Source: Lactobacillus kalixensis DSM 16043 (GTDB lineage: Bacteria > Bacillota > Bacilli > Lactobacillales > Lactobacillaceae). Taken from it: a stretch of DNA of 64,000 bases. Both the position numbers and the translations under genes were made by a program. Positions 24,100-32,088 of the stretch are shown one piece after another. Position 1 is the first letter of the stretch, and each line of letters opens with the position of its first letter. A model generated the notes under the pieces. The model made no database searches. It was not told where the DNA came from and saw nothing but the letters and a program-made list of their open reading frames with translations. The stretch covers positions 43,456 through 107,455 of the forward strand of contig NZ_AZFM01000004.1 in assembly GCF_001434335.1 (NCBI RefSeq). Reading direction: 5' to 3'.

Positions 24100-25077
24100 T
24101 TATAAATTATCAATATGAAAAATCTGATTCTCTAAAGTCCTCAGATCATATTGACCATCTTTAACATATTTTTGATGGTATGCAACAGTAAGATAAATGT
24201 CATCTGGCGCATTAACATGAATGCTTTCAACTTCGCTGTAGCGCTCAGGTAAATCTACTCCATCAATCATTGCAACTTGCCAGTTATTACTATTGCTTTC
24301 ACCCCATGGTAATTTCACGATCTTGCGTGACCAAGTGGTTACTTCACCAGTCTCATGATCAATCTTTGGTGATAATTGGTTAGAAATATAGATATTCTTA
24401 TCATCATCGATCGCATAGCCTTGAACTGAATCAATCATGTTTGGCATTTCTTCATCTGGTGTAACGCTTGGATTATCAAAGTTATCAATATGAAATGCGC
24501 TTAAACAATGCAAGTCAGTGATTGGAGTATTTGTGGTGCCATTTTCATCTAATTTTTGATTTACTTCATTTAAATCATATAAGCCAAAGTGACCTGAGCC
24601 ATCATCCCAAATTGACGCAATCATGAAGTACTTGCCATTTGGTGAAACTGAGGCTTCAACTCTATGTAAATGATCATGACCATCATAAGGAAGATCAGTT
24701 ACACGATTTAAATGCGACAAACGTGGAAGTTGGGTATTTGAAGTGTAGTTTTCTGGTAAAAGTTTAGGATACTTAACTCGAGCAATTTGAGTAGTCCAGT
24801 TACCTGAATTTGGTTTCGCACCAACAAAAAATTCATCGGTATCATTTGCTGGTACCCAAGTTTGAGTGTGTCCAAAGCCAGTCAATACCAAGTGCGGGTC
24901 GTTATAATCAACATTCTTAGTTAAGCCAGCATGCTTGCGATAAACTAAAACATCGTGTGCACTGTGAAGAAGTTGCAGAGCAAAAATGTGGTTGTCTTTA
25001 ACTGCACCAACCTGAGCAACAACGTGGTGCATCCCATTTAATCGATATACCACTTCTGGTGTGATACTTTTAACCAT
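24100..25077 (-). CDS. Helveticin J-family class III bacteriocin
   Basis: 325 aa, close to helveticin J (333 aa). The shared blocks are visible in order: G-H-T-Q-T-W near residue 69, Q-I-A-R-V, P-R-L-S-x-L-N-R, H-R-V-E-A-S-V-S-P-x-x-x-x-F-x-I-A, G-H-F-x-x-Y-D-L, S-V-Q-G-Y, I-Y-I-S-x-Q, S-E-V-E-S-I and Y-L-T-V-A-Y-H. Helveticin J is a large heat-labile bacteriocin. As in helveticin J there is no signal peptide, and no transporter or immunity gene sits beside it. The ATG follows AAAGGATT. A -10-like TATAAT (25114-25119) lies upstream. Activity of this homologue is not established by sequence. Confidence 0.88.
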   Translation of the reverse strand: MVKSITPEVVYRLNGMHHVVAQVGAVKDNHIFALQLLHSAHDVLVYRKHAGLTKNVDYNDPHLVLTGFGHTQTWVPANDTDEFFVGAKPNSGNWTTQIARVKYPKLLPENYTSNTQLPRLSHLNRVTDLPYDGHDHLHRVEASVSPNGKYFMIASIWDDGSGHFGLYDLNEVNQKLDENGTTNTPITDLHCLSAFHIDNFDNPSVTPDEEMPNMIDSVQGYAIDDDKNIYISNQLSPKIDHETGEVTTWSRKIVKLPWGESNSNNWQVAMIDGVDLPERYSEVESIHVNAPDDIYLTVAYHQKYVKDGQYDLRTLENQIFHIDNL

Positions 25078-25331
25078 TTTTGAATCCTTTCTCTTAATAT
25101 CTATTCACTCCTAATTATAATCCCAACTTGATCAATTTTATAATTATGATTATTGATATGTTGATATTTTGCAGAAAATGAAATAATCATCAAAGCCTCG
25201 CCACGTGGAGAAAACACTAAAAAATCCTTATTCTAAGGCTTTTAAAAACCTTTACAATACTTATTTTCATTTAGTTTGATTTCTGATCAATCATAAACAC
25301 TATTATAATAGCATTATATAAATTTCATAAA
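25078..25331. other. AT-rich intergenic region upstream of the helveticin-like gene
   Basis: This 254-nt gap holds a probable -10 box for the helveticin-like gene at 25114-25119 and, at 25218-25240, the terminator of the GNAT gene. I see no further ORF with a ribosome site. Confidence 0.5.
25218..25240 (-). terminator. Intrinsic terminator after the MarR-GNAT operon
   Basis: CCTTA/TAAGG stem with a 3-nt loop, followed on the minus strand by TTTTTT. It is about 95 nt after the GNAT stop. Confidence 0.6.
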
Positions 25332-25853
25332 TCAATGATCCAACTTCTTCACCAATAAATAATCAATTTGAGGATCATCCCCTACCGGATATACATGTTG
25401 ACTCACGCGAGTGAGTCCTTTTTTGGCATAAAATTTTTGCGCAACAATGTTCTTTTCATAAACACCTAGCCACAAATAATCTTTTTTCTCAGCCGTAGCA
25501 ATCTTTTCGGCATAATTGAATAATACTGATCCTAATCCTTGGTGTTGGAACTTTTCTCTCAAATAAATTCGTTCGATTTCCAAGGCATTATCTCTCAATT
25601 GCTCAGTTTGAGCATGTCCAACATTTATCTTCAAATATCCAGCAACTTCGCCATCTACCATCAGAAAGAAAAAGCGACTATCTGGATTACTGATCTCCTG
25701 CGTCAATTTTTGAGTAGCATAACTTTCTTCCAAAAACTCCGCCATGTCATCTGGCTTAGTGAACGGATCGAAAGTCTTCTTAAAAGTTTCGCGAGAAATC
25801 TCTTGTAATTTCTTCAAATCATCAATTGTAACGTTCTTAATTGTGTAATCCAT
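25332..25853 (-). CDS. GNAT-family N-acetyltransferase
   Basis: 173 aa from the ATG at 25851-25853, which overlaps the MarR stop codon (TAATG) and has AAGGGAA upstream. The acetyl-CoA-binding motif F-Q-H-Q-G-L-G-S-V-L-F and the later Y-E-K-N-x-x-A-x-x-F-Y-x-K-x-G-L block are typical of GNAT enzymes, near the PaiA/spermidine-type branch. The acceptor is unknown; small amines are possible. It is co-transcribed with the MarR regulator. Confidence 0.9.
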   Translation of the reverse strand: MDYTIKNVTIDDLKKLQEISRETFKKTFDPFTKPDDMAEFLEESYATQKLTQEISNPDSRFFFLMVDGEVAGYLKINVGHAQTEQLRDNALEIERIYLREKFQHQGLGSVLFNYAEKIATAEKKDYLWLGVYEKNIVAQKFYAKKGLTRVSQHVYPVGDDPQIDYLLVKKLDH

Positions 25854-26308
25854 TAATATTCCCTTCTTCCACCATTTTTCACAAATTTCCAACTCTCACT
25901 AGCATTCTCCGCCACTTTTGTTAGCAATCGAAGCAATGTATCTTTTTCATCAGTAGTTAAACCTTCTAACGACGTTTCATTTGAATATTTATTTTCTCGC
26001 TCGATTATTTTCACTAGATTTTGTCCTTTTTCAGTCAAAAATAGCTTCTTATTTTTCTTATTATTAGAATCAGATCTTTTTACAACCAAATCATTTTTTA
26101 CTAGTTTTTGAACACTTCGTGCAGTTGTAGTTCTGTCAATGTTTAGAATCTCAGCCAATCGCTCAGAAATTATCCCGGGATTTTCATCAATTCGAACTAA
26201 ATATAAATATTGTCCACGCGTCAGCTGCATTTCTTTAAATTCAATATTGGCAATTGAATCAAATGATCGCGCAATTGTGCCAATTTTTCTTAAAACATCT
26301 TCTTGCAT
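25853..26308 (-). CDS. MarR-family transcriptional regulator
   Basis: 151 aa from the ATG at 26306-26308, with GAGGTG upstream (a GTG further up sits in that site). The winged helix includes I-S-E-R-L-A-E-I-L-N-I-D-R-T-T-A-R-S-V followed by the wing K-R-S-D-S-N-N-K-K-N-K. MarR proteins repress their own operons by binding a palindrome as dimers, released by small phenolics or oxidants. A good palindrome lies 32 nt upstream. It forms an operon with the acetyltransferase. Confidence 0.92.
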   Translation of the reverse strand: MQEDVLRKIGTIARSFDSIANIEFKEMQLTRGQYLYLVRIDENPGIISERLAEILNIDRTTTARSVQKLVKNDLVVKRSDSNNKKNKKLFLTEKGQNLVKIIERENKYSNETSLEGLTTDEKDTLLRLLTKVAENASESWKFVKNGGRREY

Positions 26309-26339
26309 TTTATTCACCTCATGAAATATCTTAAATTAC

Positions 26340-26361
26340 TATTGTTGCATTTGCAATAATA
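26340..26361. promoter_or_regulatory. Likely MarR operator
   Basis: TATTGTTGCA (26340-26349) and TGCAATAATA (26352-26361) form a 10-bp palindrome with one mismatch and a 2-nt centre. It lies upstream of the MarR ribosome site, the usual place for an autoregulatory MarR site. Confidence 0.6.
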
Positions 26362-26369
26362 TTTTTATA

Positions 26370-26398
26370 AAAAAGAAAAGCAGCATGTAAAATGCTGC
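26370..26398 (-). terminator. Intrinsic terminator upstream of the MarR operon
   Basis: GCAGCAT/ATGCTGC stem with a 5-nt loop, followed on the minus strand by TTTTCTTTTTT. No annotated gene ends near it: the citX gene has its own terminator at 26521-26563. It would end a short transcript from the 26400-26476 region. Confidence 0.75.
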
Positions 26399-26476
26399 CA
26401 AAATAAATATTTCTCGTAAGTTAAATAAAAACTGAAGATAACTCAAAGCATCTTCAAATTTAACAATTTCATTATA
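26398..26476 (-). ncRNA. Candidate short RNA between citX and the MarR operon
   Basis: On the minus strand a TATAAT box (26471-26476) is followed by about 70 nt containing a GAAGAT/ATCTTC hairpin and then the intrinsic terminator at 26370-26398. The -35 match is weak. A 46-codon hydrophobic frame runs through the terminator but has no ribosome site. Low-confidence call from promoter-hairpin-terminator order. Confidence 0.3.
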
Positions 26477-26520
26477 CATTACCAATTAATTTTTGAACAT
26501 ATTTTCGCAAAAAATAATAA

Positions 26521-26563
26521 AAAAGTGTCTGGAAAAAGTCAAAAATTGACTTTTCCAGGCACT
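26521..26563 (-). terminator. Intrinsic terminator after citX
   Basis: A long stem AGTGCCTGGAAAAGTCAA pairs with TTGACTTTTTCCAGACACT on the minus strand, followed by TTTTTTA. It starts 2 nt after the stop codon. Confidence 0.88.
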
Positions 26564-26564
26564 C

Positions 26565-27104
26565 TCATTTACTTATAGCTTCTAAAATCAATTTACTTAC
26601 TTTTGCTTGTAAATCAGCAACCGTATGTGTTCTTGCTCTACCACATTCCTTAGCAGGTTTCCCACAAACTAAGCATTGTCTCTCCGGAAAACCTAAATCA
26701 GTTCTTGAAAGATCATTTTGTCCAAAATTATGCACATCTAAATCAAATAAACGTCGATAATCTTTTGATTCTTCAAAATCAATACATAATTTTTTAACAG
26801 CCTGACTTGACCCATCTATAATATAGAAACTTTCTGGACCAGTAGGTTGACTCAACTTAGATAGAAACAATTGAAAAGAAAATTTTTCATTCAACTTTTG
26901 TTCAAAGAAAGCCATTTCCTGTTCAAAAAAATATTCAATTTCAGTATTATTTTTGATCGGTCCAGGGATGTTTAATTTAGCTCCTATAATTGTTTTCGTT
27001 GGATTAGCATTAACTAATTTTTCTTGAATAGCCACTCTTTTATCTCGATTATTCAGAACTTCAGGAATATTTACTTCTATACCCTTTTGAAAAATATCAT
27101 TCAT
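26565..27104 (-). CDS. citX: Holo-citrate lyase synthase (CitX), solitary
   Basis: 179 aa. CitX transfers the 2'-(5''-triphosphoribosyl)-3'-dephospho-CoA prosthetic group to the citrate lyase acyl carrier protein. The N-terminal R-x-x-R-V-A-I-Q-E-K-L, the N-I-P-G-P-I-K-N motif and the C-terminal C-L-V-C-G-K-P-A-K-E-C-G-R-A-R-T-H motif match the family. The ATG follows AAAGGGG. No citC, citD, citE, citF or citG gene is next to it, and a terminator follows immediately, so it stands alone here. Confidence 0.85.
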   Translation of the reverse strand: MNDIFQKGIEVNIPEVLNNRDKRVAIQEKLVNANPTKTIIGAKLNIPGPIKNNTEIEYFFEQEMAFFEQKLNEKFSFQLFLSKLSQPTGPESFYIIDGSSQAVKKLCIDFEESKDYRRLFDLDVHNFGQNDLSRTDLGFPERQCLVCGKPAKECGRARTHTVADLQAKVSKLILEAISK

Positions 27105-27223
27105 CTAAAATTACCCCTTTAGCCAATTTATAATCTTTTCGTGACCCTAAAAAGTTAAGACACTAAAGCCAAAAGACCATAACTTTTTAATAGTACTTAT
27201 GGCCAAGGCTAAAACGATTTAAT

Positions 27224-27550
27224 CTACTTTCGTAAAAACTTCTTATCTGCTTCTGGAACATCATTTGATACATAACGCTCAATCTTCATGTGTAAGTCAT
27301 ACTTTTCACGCAACTTAGCTAATTCTTGCATCATTGAAGTTTGATGATGAGCATCAATTGCTGCTTGATCTGTCCAACTATCAATCAATAAAACAGTTTC
27401 CGGATCATCCATTGGGAAAAAATATTCATATTTTTCATTACCAGGTTCTTGACGAATCTTACCAGCTAACCCACTAGATTCCATCTCTTGAGCAAATTTT
27501 CTCGCATTACCATTTTTGCCTGTGTAATATAAATTAACTGTTAAACTCAT
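27224..27550 (-). CDS. Antibiotic biosynthesis monooxygenase-domain protein (putative quinol monooxygenase)
   Basis: 108 aa with a single ABM-type dimeric alpha/beta-barrel domain (E-Y-F-F-P-M-D-D-P-E-T-V-L-L-I-D-S-W-T-D-Q-A-A-I-D-A-H-H). The W and H-H positions are typical. Members range from quinol monooxygenases to haem-degrading enzymes; the specific reaction is not fixed by sequence. Ribosome site GAGGAGG. Single-gene unit. Confidence 0.8.
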   Translation of the reverse strand: MSLTVNLYYTGKNGNARKFAQEMESSGLAGKIRQEPGNEKYEYFFPMDDPETVLLIDSWTDQAAIDAHHQTSMMQELAKLREKYDLHMKIERYVSNDVPEADKKFLRK

Positions 27551-27651
27551 ATTTTTAGCCTCCTCGCCTTAACAGACAAAACTATAATTATTTAATTATT
27601 TTACTTCATTTAATTTTAAATTAATAGATATTGCTTTTACAGCGCCCTATG

Positions 27652-27690
27652 AAAATAAGTCCTCAGTACATTCTGAGAACTTATTTTTTA
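27652..27690 (-). terminator. Intrinsic terminator after the PS decarboxylase-like gene
   Basis: AAAATAAGT-CTCAG / CTGAG-ACTTATTTT stem with a 6-nt loop and one mismatch on each side, followed on the minus strand by more T-rich sequence; just past the stop at 27695. Confidence 0.8.
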
Positions 27691-27694
27691 TCCA

Positions 27695-28978
27695 TTATTC
27701 AACTCGCGCGATAACATCCTTAACTTTAATATTACTGCTATCAATTCCTGGAGTCTGTCCATGCAAGTCAAAGTCAACTTTTACTTCTGGTCTAAATAAT
27801 AAAACATGAGTTGACCCACCAAAGTGAAACATCCCTAATTGATCACCTTTATTAACATGTTGGCCGACTCTAACAGTAATTTCATTATTTGATACATCCC
27901 CCATACCAACTGCAACAAAACACATCAACCCAATCTTAGGGTTATCTGAGCGAATGAAAATTACGCCGCGAGTAGCAGTTGAGGTTAAGAATGCTTGTGA
28001 ATCATTTGCTGCAACCGGATCAGCTCCACTCGGATTAGCAAATCCTTGATTATAAGCTTCACCATAATATGAGCCATATAAATTGTAAGCTTTGACCACA
28101 GTGCCACTAACCGGACTATTCCAGCGGTGATAGCTAAGCGCACTCAAAAAAGCTTGATATAACGTACCGCCCTCAAACTTTGATGTCCATGGATCATTAT
28201 GGAGCAAGTCTAATAATGAATATGGCTGCCCTTTAATCCAGAACTTAGCCTTTAATGGTACATTCCTTGCAATTCTAAAGGGTGCTGATTCACATGCATT
28301 TGCAATTACATCTTGATCATCTTCATCTATTACGGGACGAACACCCGGTTTAAAGACTCTAGTAAAGAAATCATCCCATGATCTAAAACCTAATTTTTCA
28401 TCAACTTTATCATTGCGACACTCAAATAAATCCATAAAATTATTGCCATCCGCTTCTTTAGCCATCTCACTTAAAGCGTACGGATTAAGCCAGCCTTTAT
28501 CAGTAGTATTTAATACATATGCTGAAGCATCACTTTGTAAGTAGTGTCCCCAATAATCTAAGATAGATTTGAATATCTTGTTTACTTTAGGATTATTAAA
28601 AAGTACATACCCTGCTTTAGTACCCATTGGATAATCTAAAACAGCATTAATTGGTGTACCAACCAATCCTGTTTTATTAAATTCTGGTGCACGTTGAATT
28701 ATTCGATTAAGAACTAATAACAATTGATGATAATCCCGAATTTGTGGTGTGCCAGCTGGAGTATCAACATCTTTAACTGGAATTTCATCAAACATCATTT
28801 GAAACAAATTCCAAATATAGCGATCAGATTCAATCAGGTCCTTTAAAGATTGAACCGGTGGTAATAAATGCTGATTTTCTTCTGTTTGAGCTTCTTTATA
28901 TATCTTTTTAACCCAATCATTTTCAAATTCTTGATCTGAAGGTAACCACTTACCTACGTTATATTTACGTCTAGTCAT
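27695..28978 (-). CDS. Phosphatidylserine decarboxylase family protein
   Basis: 427 aa from the ATG at 28976-28978. The C-terminal half is a PS decarboxylase domain with G-G-S-T-H-V-L-L-F-R-P, where cleavage before Ser would create the pyruvoyl cofactor; the N-terminal ~150 residues match the PSDC-associated domain found in longer members. No membrane anchor is evident. Lactobacilli generally do not make phosphatidylethanolamine and no pssA gene lies nearby, so a different acid (amino-acid-like) substrate is possible. Single-gene unit with its own terminator. Confidence 0.8.
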   Translation of the reverse strand: MTRRKYNVGKWLPSDQEFENDWVKKIYKEAQTEENQHLLPPVQSLKDLIESDRYIWNLFQMMFDEIPVKDVDTPAGTPQIRDYHQLLLVLNRIIQRAPEFNKTGLVGTPINAVLDYPMGTKAGYVLFNNPKVNKIFKSILDYWGHYLQSDASAYVLNTTDKGWLNPYALSEMAKEADGNNFMDLFECRNDKVDEKLGFRSWDDFFTRVFKPGVRPVIDEDDQDVIANACESAPFRIARNVPLKAKFWIKGQPYSLLDLLHNDPWTSKFEGGTLYQAFLSALSYHRWNSPVSGTVVKAYNLYGSYYGEAYNQGFANPSGADPVAANDSQAFLTSTATRGVIFIRSDNPKIGLMCFVAVGMGDVSNNEITVRVGQHVNKGDQLGMFHFGGSTHVLLFRPEVKVDFDLHGQTPGIDSSNIKVKDVIARVE

Positions 28979-29066
28979 TTTTACCAAGCCTCATTTCCAA
29001 GATAAAGCGTTTCCACCTATATCTTACTACTTTATGGGCAAAAGATAATCTAATCGTGGCAAAACA

Positions 29067-29107
29067 AAACGTTACTCAATCGATAATTGAAGTGAGTAAC
29101 GTTTTAT
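29067..29107 (-). terminator. Intrinsic terminator after ytpR
   Basis: Perfect 13-bp stem AAAACGTTACTCA/TGAGTAACGTTTT with a 13-nt loop; T-rich on the minus strand. Confidence 0.85.
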
Positions 29108-29122
29108 AAAATTTATTCTAAA

Positions 29123-29770
29123 TTATAAAGTGATCTTGCCACTTGCAATAAGTTCATCACACTTAGTTGGTTCAAATTCTGCGCCAACTTCAAAGTCATT
29201 TGGAACAACCATGATTCCGCGCTTTTGAGGTGCGTGTGGTAAACCAAGTTCTCTAGCTGAACAAATCATACCGTATGAATCAACACCGCGTAATTCGCCT
29301 GGCCAAATTTGTTCACCGTTTGGCATCAAAGTACCAGGTAAAGCAACAACAACTTTTTGACCTTGAGCAATGTTTGGAGCACCACAGACAATTTGATGTT
29401 CTTCGCCTTCACCTACTTCAACAGTAGTTACGTGAAGGTGGTCTGAATCTGGGTGTGGTTCACAAGTCTTAACGTAGCCATATACCAAAGTTGGCTTGCC
29501 ATAAGCTAATTTATCATCGAAGCCAGCAGCTGCTAACTTTTCATTCAACTTAGCAAGTTCATCTTCGCTTAACTTAACTTCACCGTTTGGCAACTTATCA
29601 TAATCAATTAACTTATCAACATTGAAAAAGTTAAAACCAATTACGTTACCATCTTGGTCAGTAACACGGGTTACGTCTTCTTTTTCTTCAAATTCACTTC
29701 TGCCGTTGTCTTGACCCAAGATAACGATCAAAGTATTTGGATAAGCTTTTTTGTTAACACTAGTGATCAT
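29123..29770 (-). CDS. ytpR: YtpR-type tRNA-binding-domain protein
   Basis: 215 aa. An N-terminal DUF4479 domain (~90 residues) precedes a tRNA-binding OB fold (~residues 95-205) with H-P-D-S-D-H-L-H-V and I-V-C-G-A-P-N-I, as in PheT N-termini. The cellular role of YtpR is not settled; tRNA contact is inferred from the domain. The ATG follows AGAGGAG. It forms a unit with the upstream thioredoxin-like gene (20-nt gap), as the ytpP-ytpR pair does in Bacillus. Confidence 0.9.
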   Translation of the reverse strand: MITSVNKKAYPNTLIVILGQDNGRSEFEEKEDVTRVTDQDGNVIGFNFFNVDKLIDYDKLPNGEVKLSEDELAKLNEKLAAAGFDDKLAYGKPTLVYGYVKTCEPHPDSDHLHVTTVEVGEGEEHQIVCGAPNIAQGQKVVVALPGTLMPNGEQIWPGELRGVDSYGMICSARELGLPHAPQKRGIMVVPNDFEVGAEFEPTKCDELIASGKITL

Positions 29771-29790
29771 TTAAATATCTCCTCTATTAA

Positions 29791-30111
29791 TTAGTCAAGT
29801 GACCGTAAGAAATCTTCAACTTGCTGTTTTGTTTTACGGTCCTTATTAACTAGTCTACCAATTTCTTTGCCATCTTGGTAGACAACAAATGAAGGAATTC
29901 CCATAATCATCAAATTTTTTGCAACATCCATCGAGCCATCGCGGTCAATTTGATAAAATTTCGAATCAGAAAAATCTGCTTCAATTTCTGGTAAAAAAGG
30001 ATCTAAGAAACGGCAGTCTGGGCACCATTCGGCTGAGAATTCCAATACAACTCGGCCTTCTTTAATAATGTAAGTCAACTTTTCTGGAGTCAATTCCTTA
30101 ATCTTTTCCAT
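29791..30111 (-). CDS. Thioredoxin-like protein (YtpP type)
   Basis: 106 aa, one thioredoxin fold. The redox motif is W-C-P-D-C (Cys30, Cys33), not the classical WCGPC, and the cis-Pro is in G-I-P-S-F. It is cytoplasmic and probably reduces protein disulfides or bacillithiol-like mixed disulfides. It lies just upstream of ytpR. Confidence 0.9.
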   Translation of the reverse strand: MEKIKELTPEKLTYIIKEGRVVLEFSAEWCPDCRFLDPFLPEIEADFSDSKFYQIDRDGSMDVAKNLMIMGIPSFVVYQDGKEIGRLVNKDRKTKQQVEDFLRSLD

Positions 30112-30197
30112 ACATTTGCCTCATTTCTCTACTTACTATTTATAAGGATTATAAACATGAAATCTAATTTTTACAAGTTTTAGATTTCTCTGCTTTT

Positions 30198-30854
30198 TTA
30201 TTCGTTAAAATCTGCATGCAAAGCATAAATTGGATTACCTTTTGCTGCAAATTTATGCTCATATTCAGTTTCGATATTCTTTTCAACAATTTCTGGCTTT
30301 TCATGGTGCAAATCAACACTCACGAAGTCAAAATGCATACCAAAATTATTCATACTTTGAACTGAATATGCAAATAAACCCGCATTATCAGTCTTAAATT
30401 CAATTTGTCCATCATCTTTTAAAACAGTCTTGTAAGTAGCTAAAAAACTCTTGTAGGTTAATCTACGCTTTTCATGACGAGTCTTTGGCCATGGATCACT
30501 AAAGTTCAAGTAGATCTTATCTGCTGCATTTTCATCAAAGAAGGCAGCCAAGTTTGCTGCATCCCCTCGCAAAATCTGCAAATTATCCAAGCCCTTTTCA
30601 AGCTTAGTTCTCAGGATGATTCCAGCTGCAGTTGTTTGAATTTCCAAAGCAACAAAATTTTTATCTGGGTTTTGTTCAGCCAAAGTGGTAATAAATTGAC
30701 CTTTACCTGAACCAATTTCGATTTCTAATGGCTTAGAAAAATCTTCAAAACGGCTAGCCCAATCAATCTTCTTTTCAGGATCAGGATTTTGCAAGACGCT
30801 TTCTGGATGTGAATTAACAAGTTCAACTGCCCAAGGTTTATTTCTTAATCTCAT
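30198..30854 (-). CDS. trmB: tRNA (guanine-N7-)-methyltransferase
   Basis: 218 aa. It makes m7G46 in tRNA with S-adenosylmethionine. The E-I-G-S-G-K-G-Q-F motif I, the L-N-F-S-D-P-W-P-K-x-R-H motif and the H-x-K-R-R-L segment are the TrmB signature. The ATG follows AAAGGAAG. It lies 16 nt downstream of ecsB and is likely in the same transcript. Confidence 0.96.
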   Translation of the reverse strand: MRLRNKPWAVELVNSHPESVLQNPDPEKKIDWASRFEDFSKPLEIEIGSGKGQFITTLAEQNPDKNFVALEIQTTAAGIILRTKLEKGLDNLQILRGDAANLAAFFDENAADKIYLNFSDPWPKTRHEKRRLTYKSFLATYKTVLKDDGQIEFKTDNAGLFAYSVQSMNNFGMHFDFVSVDLHHEKPEIVEKNIETEYEHKFAAKGNPIYALHADFNE

Positions 30855-30870
30855 TCTTTTCTTCCTTTAT

Positions 30871-32088
30871 CTATCTTCTATTTTTTGCTCGCACCTTATT
30901 CGGTAAGTAAACTAAAACCATGAACCAAATAAAGACGAATAAAGCGGCAACAGCTGTAAAAATATTCAAATCAAATGGTAAAATTACAAACCATAAAATA
31001 CTAATTAATAGCCATTGACCTAACAAAACGAGGTTCAACACTTTCGCCATATCTTTTTCACGGTTATCTTTGACGATTGGATAAACATGATACATGATAT
31101 TGGAATCATATTCTGAAGCCATTGGCAATAACTGATATATCGTTAAGAAAATTACCAATGCAGATAATCCAAGTGCCCAGCGCCAATCTTGAACTAACCA
31201 AGAAATCAAGATTGCAAATAGTGTCATTCTAACAACCAAGTTCAAATATTCTGGATTTCTTAACAATGATCTGCGATACAAGAAGCGGTTAGGATTTTCT
31301 CCAGCAAGAGATTTAGGCAAAAGAAAATCTAAATACTTCCGGCGCTTAATTGCCACTCTGCGTTCTTTAACATCAGTAAACATACTGAAAATCGAATATA
31401 CGCGATCTTTTCTTGCGCGCTCACTTTCAACAGCATAGCGCCAATCAAAAATGACTTTCTTATTCATTTTTTTGCCAAATATTGGTTTAAAGTTTGGAAT
31501 GGCGCCATATTCCGCAATGATTGCAAAAACTAGTGCAGTTATTGGATAATATGCACCAATAACTGCTATTATTAATACAATTACGCTAACTAGACCAAAG
31601 CCAATTTTCTTACCAAAATATAAATTAGCTTTTTCTACTTCAAGCTCAGCTTCTTTGGTAATCAGCATTGTTACTATCAACAAGATATATTCAATTGAAC
31701 TGATCTCCGCCTTAATTGTTGCAAAAGGAAAGACAATCCCAGCAAGTAATAGCTCCAAAATAAATGGTAGAACCAAGCTGTAGCGATGCATCGGCCTCAA
31801 ATATTCACCCATATTTTCATCCTGAGTGAATAAGAATTGCATATCGGCTTCTCTAATTAAAGTAACTAATCGCCCAGTCAGAAGCGGTAAGAATAAAAGC
31901 AAGCCAACTAATGGCTTATAAAACCACAAATTGCTTGGCATTGTCTTCATGCTTTGAGCATACCAAAACATTAAAGCACCAAACAAAAAGATAATTGCCA
32001 GAATGAAAAAGTCGTTGAAAACAAGGGTTAGATACCGCATAGATTGTTTCAAATTTTCATTGAGTCGTTGTTTAGCAATTTTATTCAT
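30871..32088 (-). CDS. ecsB: ABC transporter membrane subunit EcsB
   Basis: 405 aa with about ten hydrophobic segments; matches the EcsB family by length, by position and by the Y-L-R-P-M-H-R-Y-S region. Its ATG overlaps the end of ecsA by 8 nt. EcsAB influences intramembrane proteolysis and protein secretion in Bacillus; the substrate is not settled. Part of ecsA-ecsB(-trmB), divergent from hit as in Bacillus. Confidence 0.92.
   Translation of the reverse strand: MNKIAKQRLNENLKQSMRYLTLVFNDFFILAIIFLFGALMFWYAQSMKTMPSNLWFYKPLVGLLLFLPLLTGRLVTLIREADMQFLFTQDENMGEYLRPMHRYSLVLPFILELLLAGIVFPFATIKAEISSIEYILLIVTMLITKEAELEVEKANLYFGKKIGFGLVSVIVLIIAVIGAYYPITALVFAIIAEYGAIPNFKPIFGKKMNKKVIFDWRYAVESERARKDRVYSIFSMFTDVKERRVAIKRRKYLDFLLPKSLAGENPNRFLYRRSLLRNPEYLNLVVRMTLFAILISWLVQDWRWALGLSALVIFLTIYQLLPMASEYDSNIMYHVYPIVKDNREKDMAKVLNLVLLGQWLLISILWFVILPFDLNIFTAVAALFVFIWFMVLVYLPNKVRAKNRR

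Noticed and set aside
26339..26479. 46-codon hydrophobic frame on the minus strand between citX and the MarR gene
   Set aside because: It lacks a ribosome site and runs through a strong terminator hairpin and the MarR operator; more likely non-coding.
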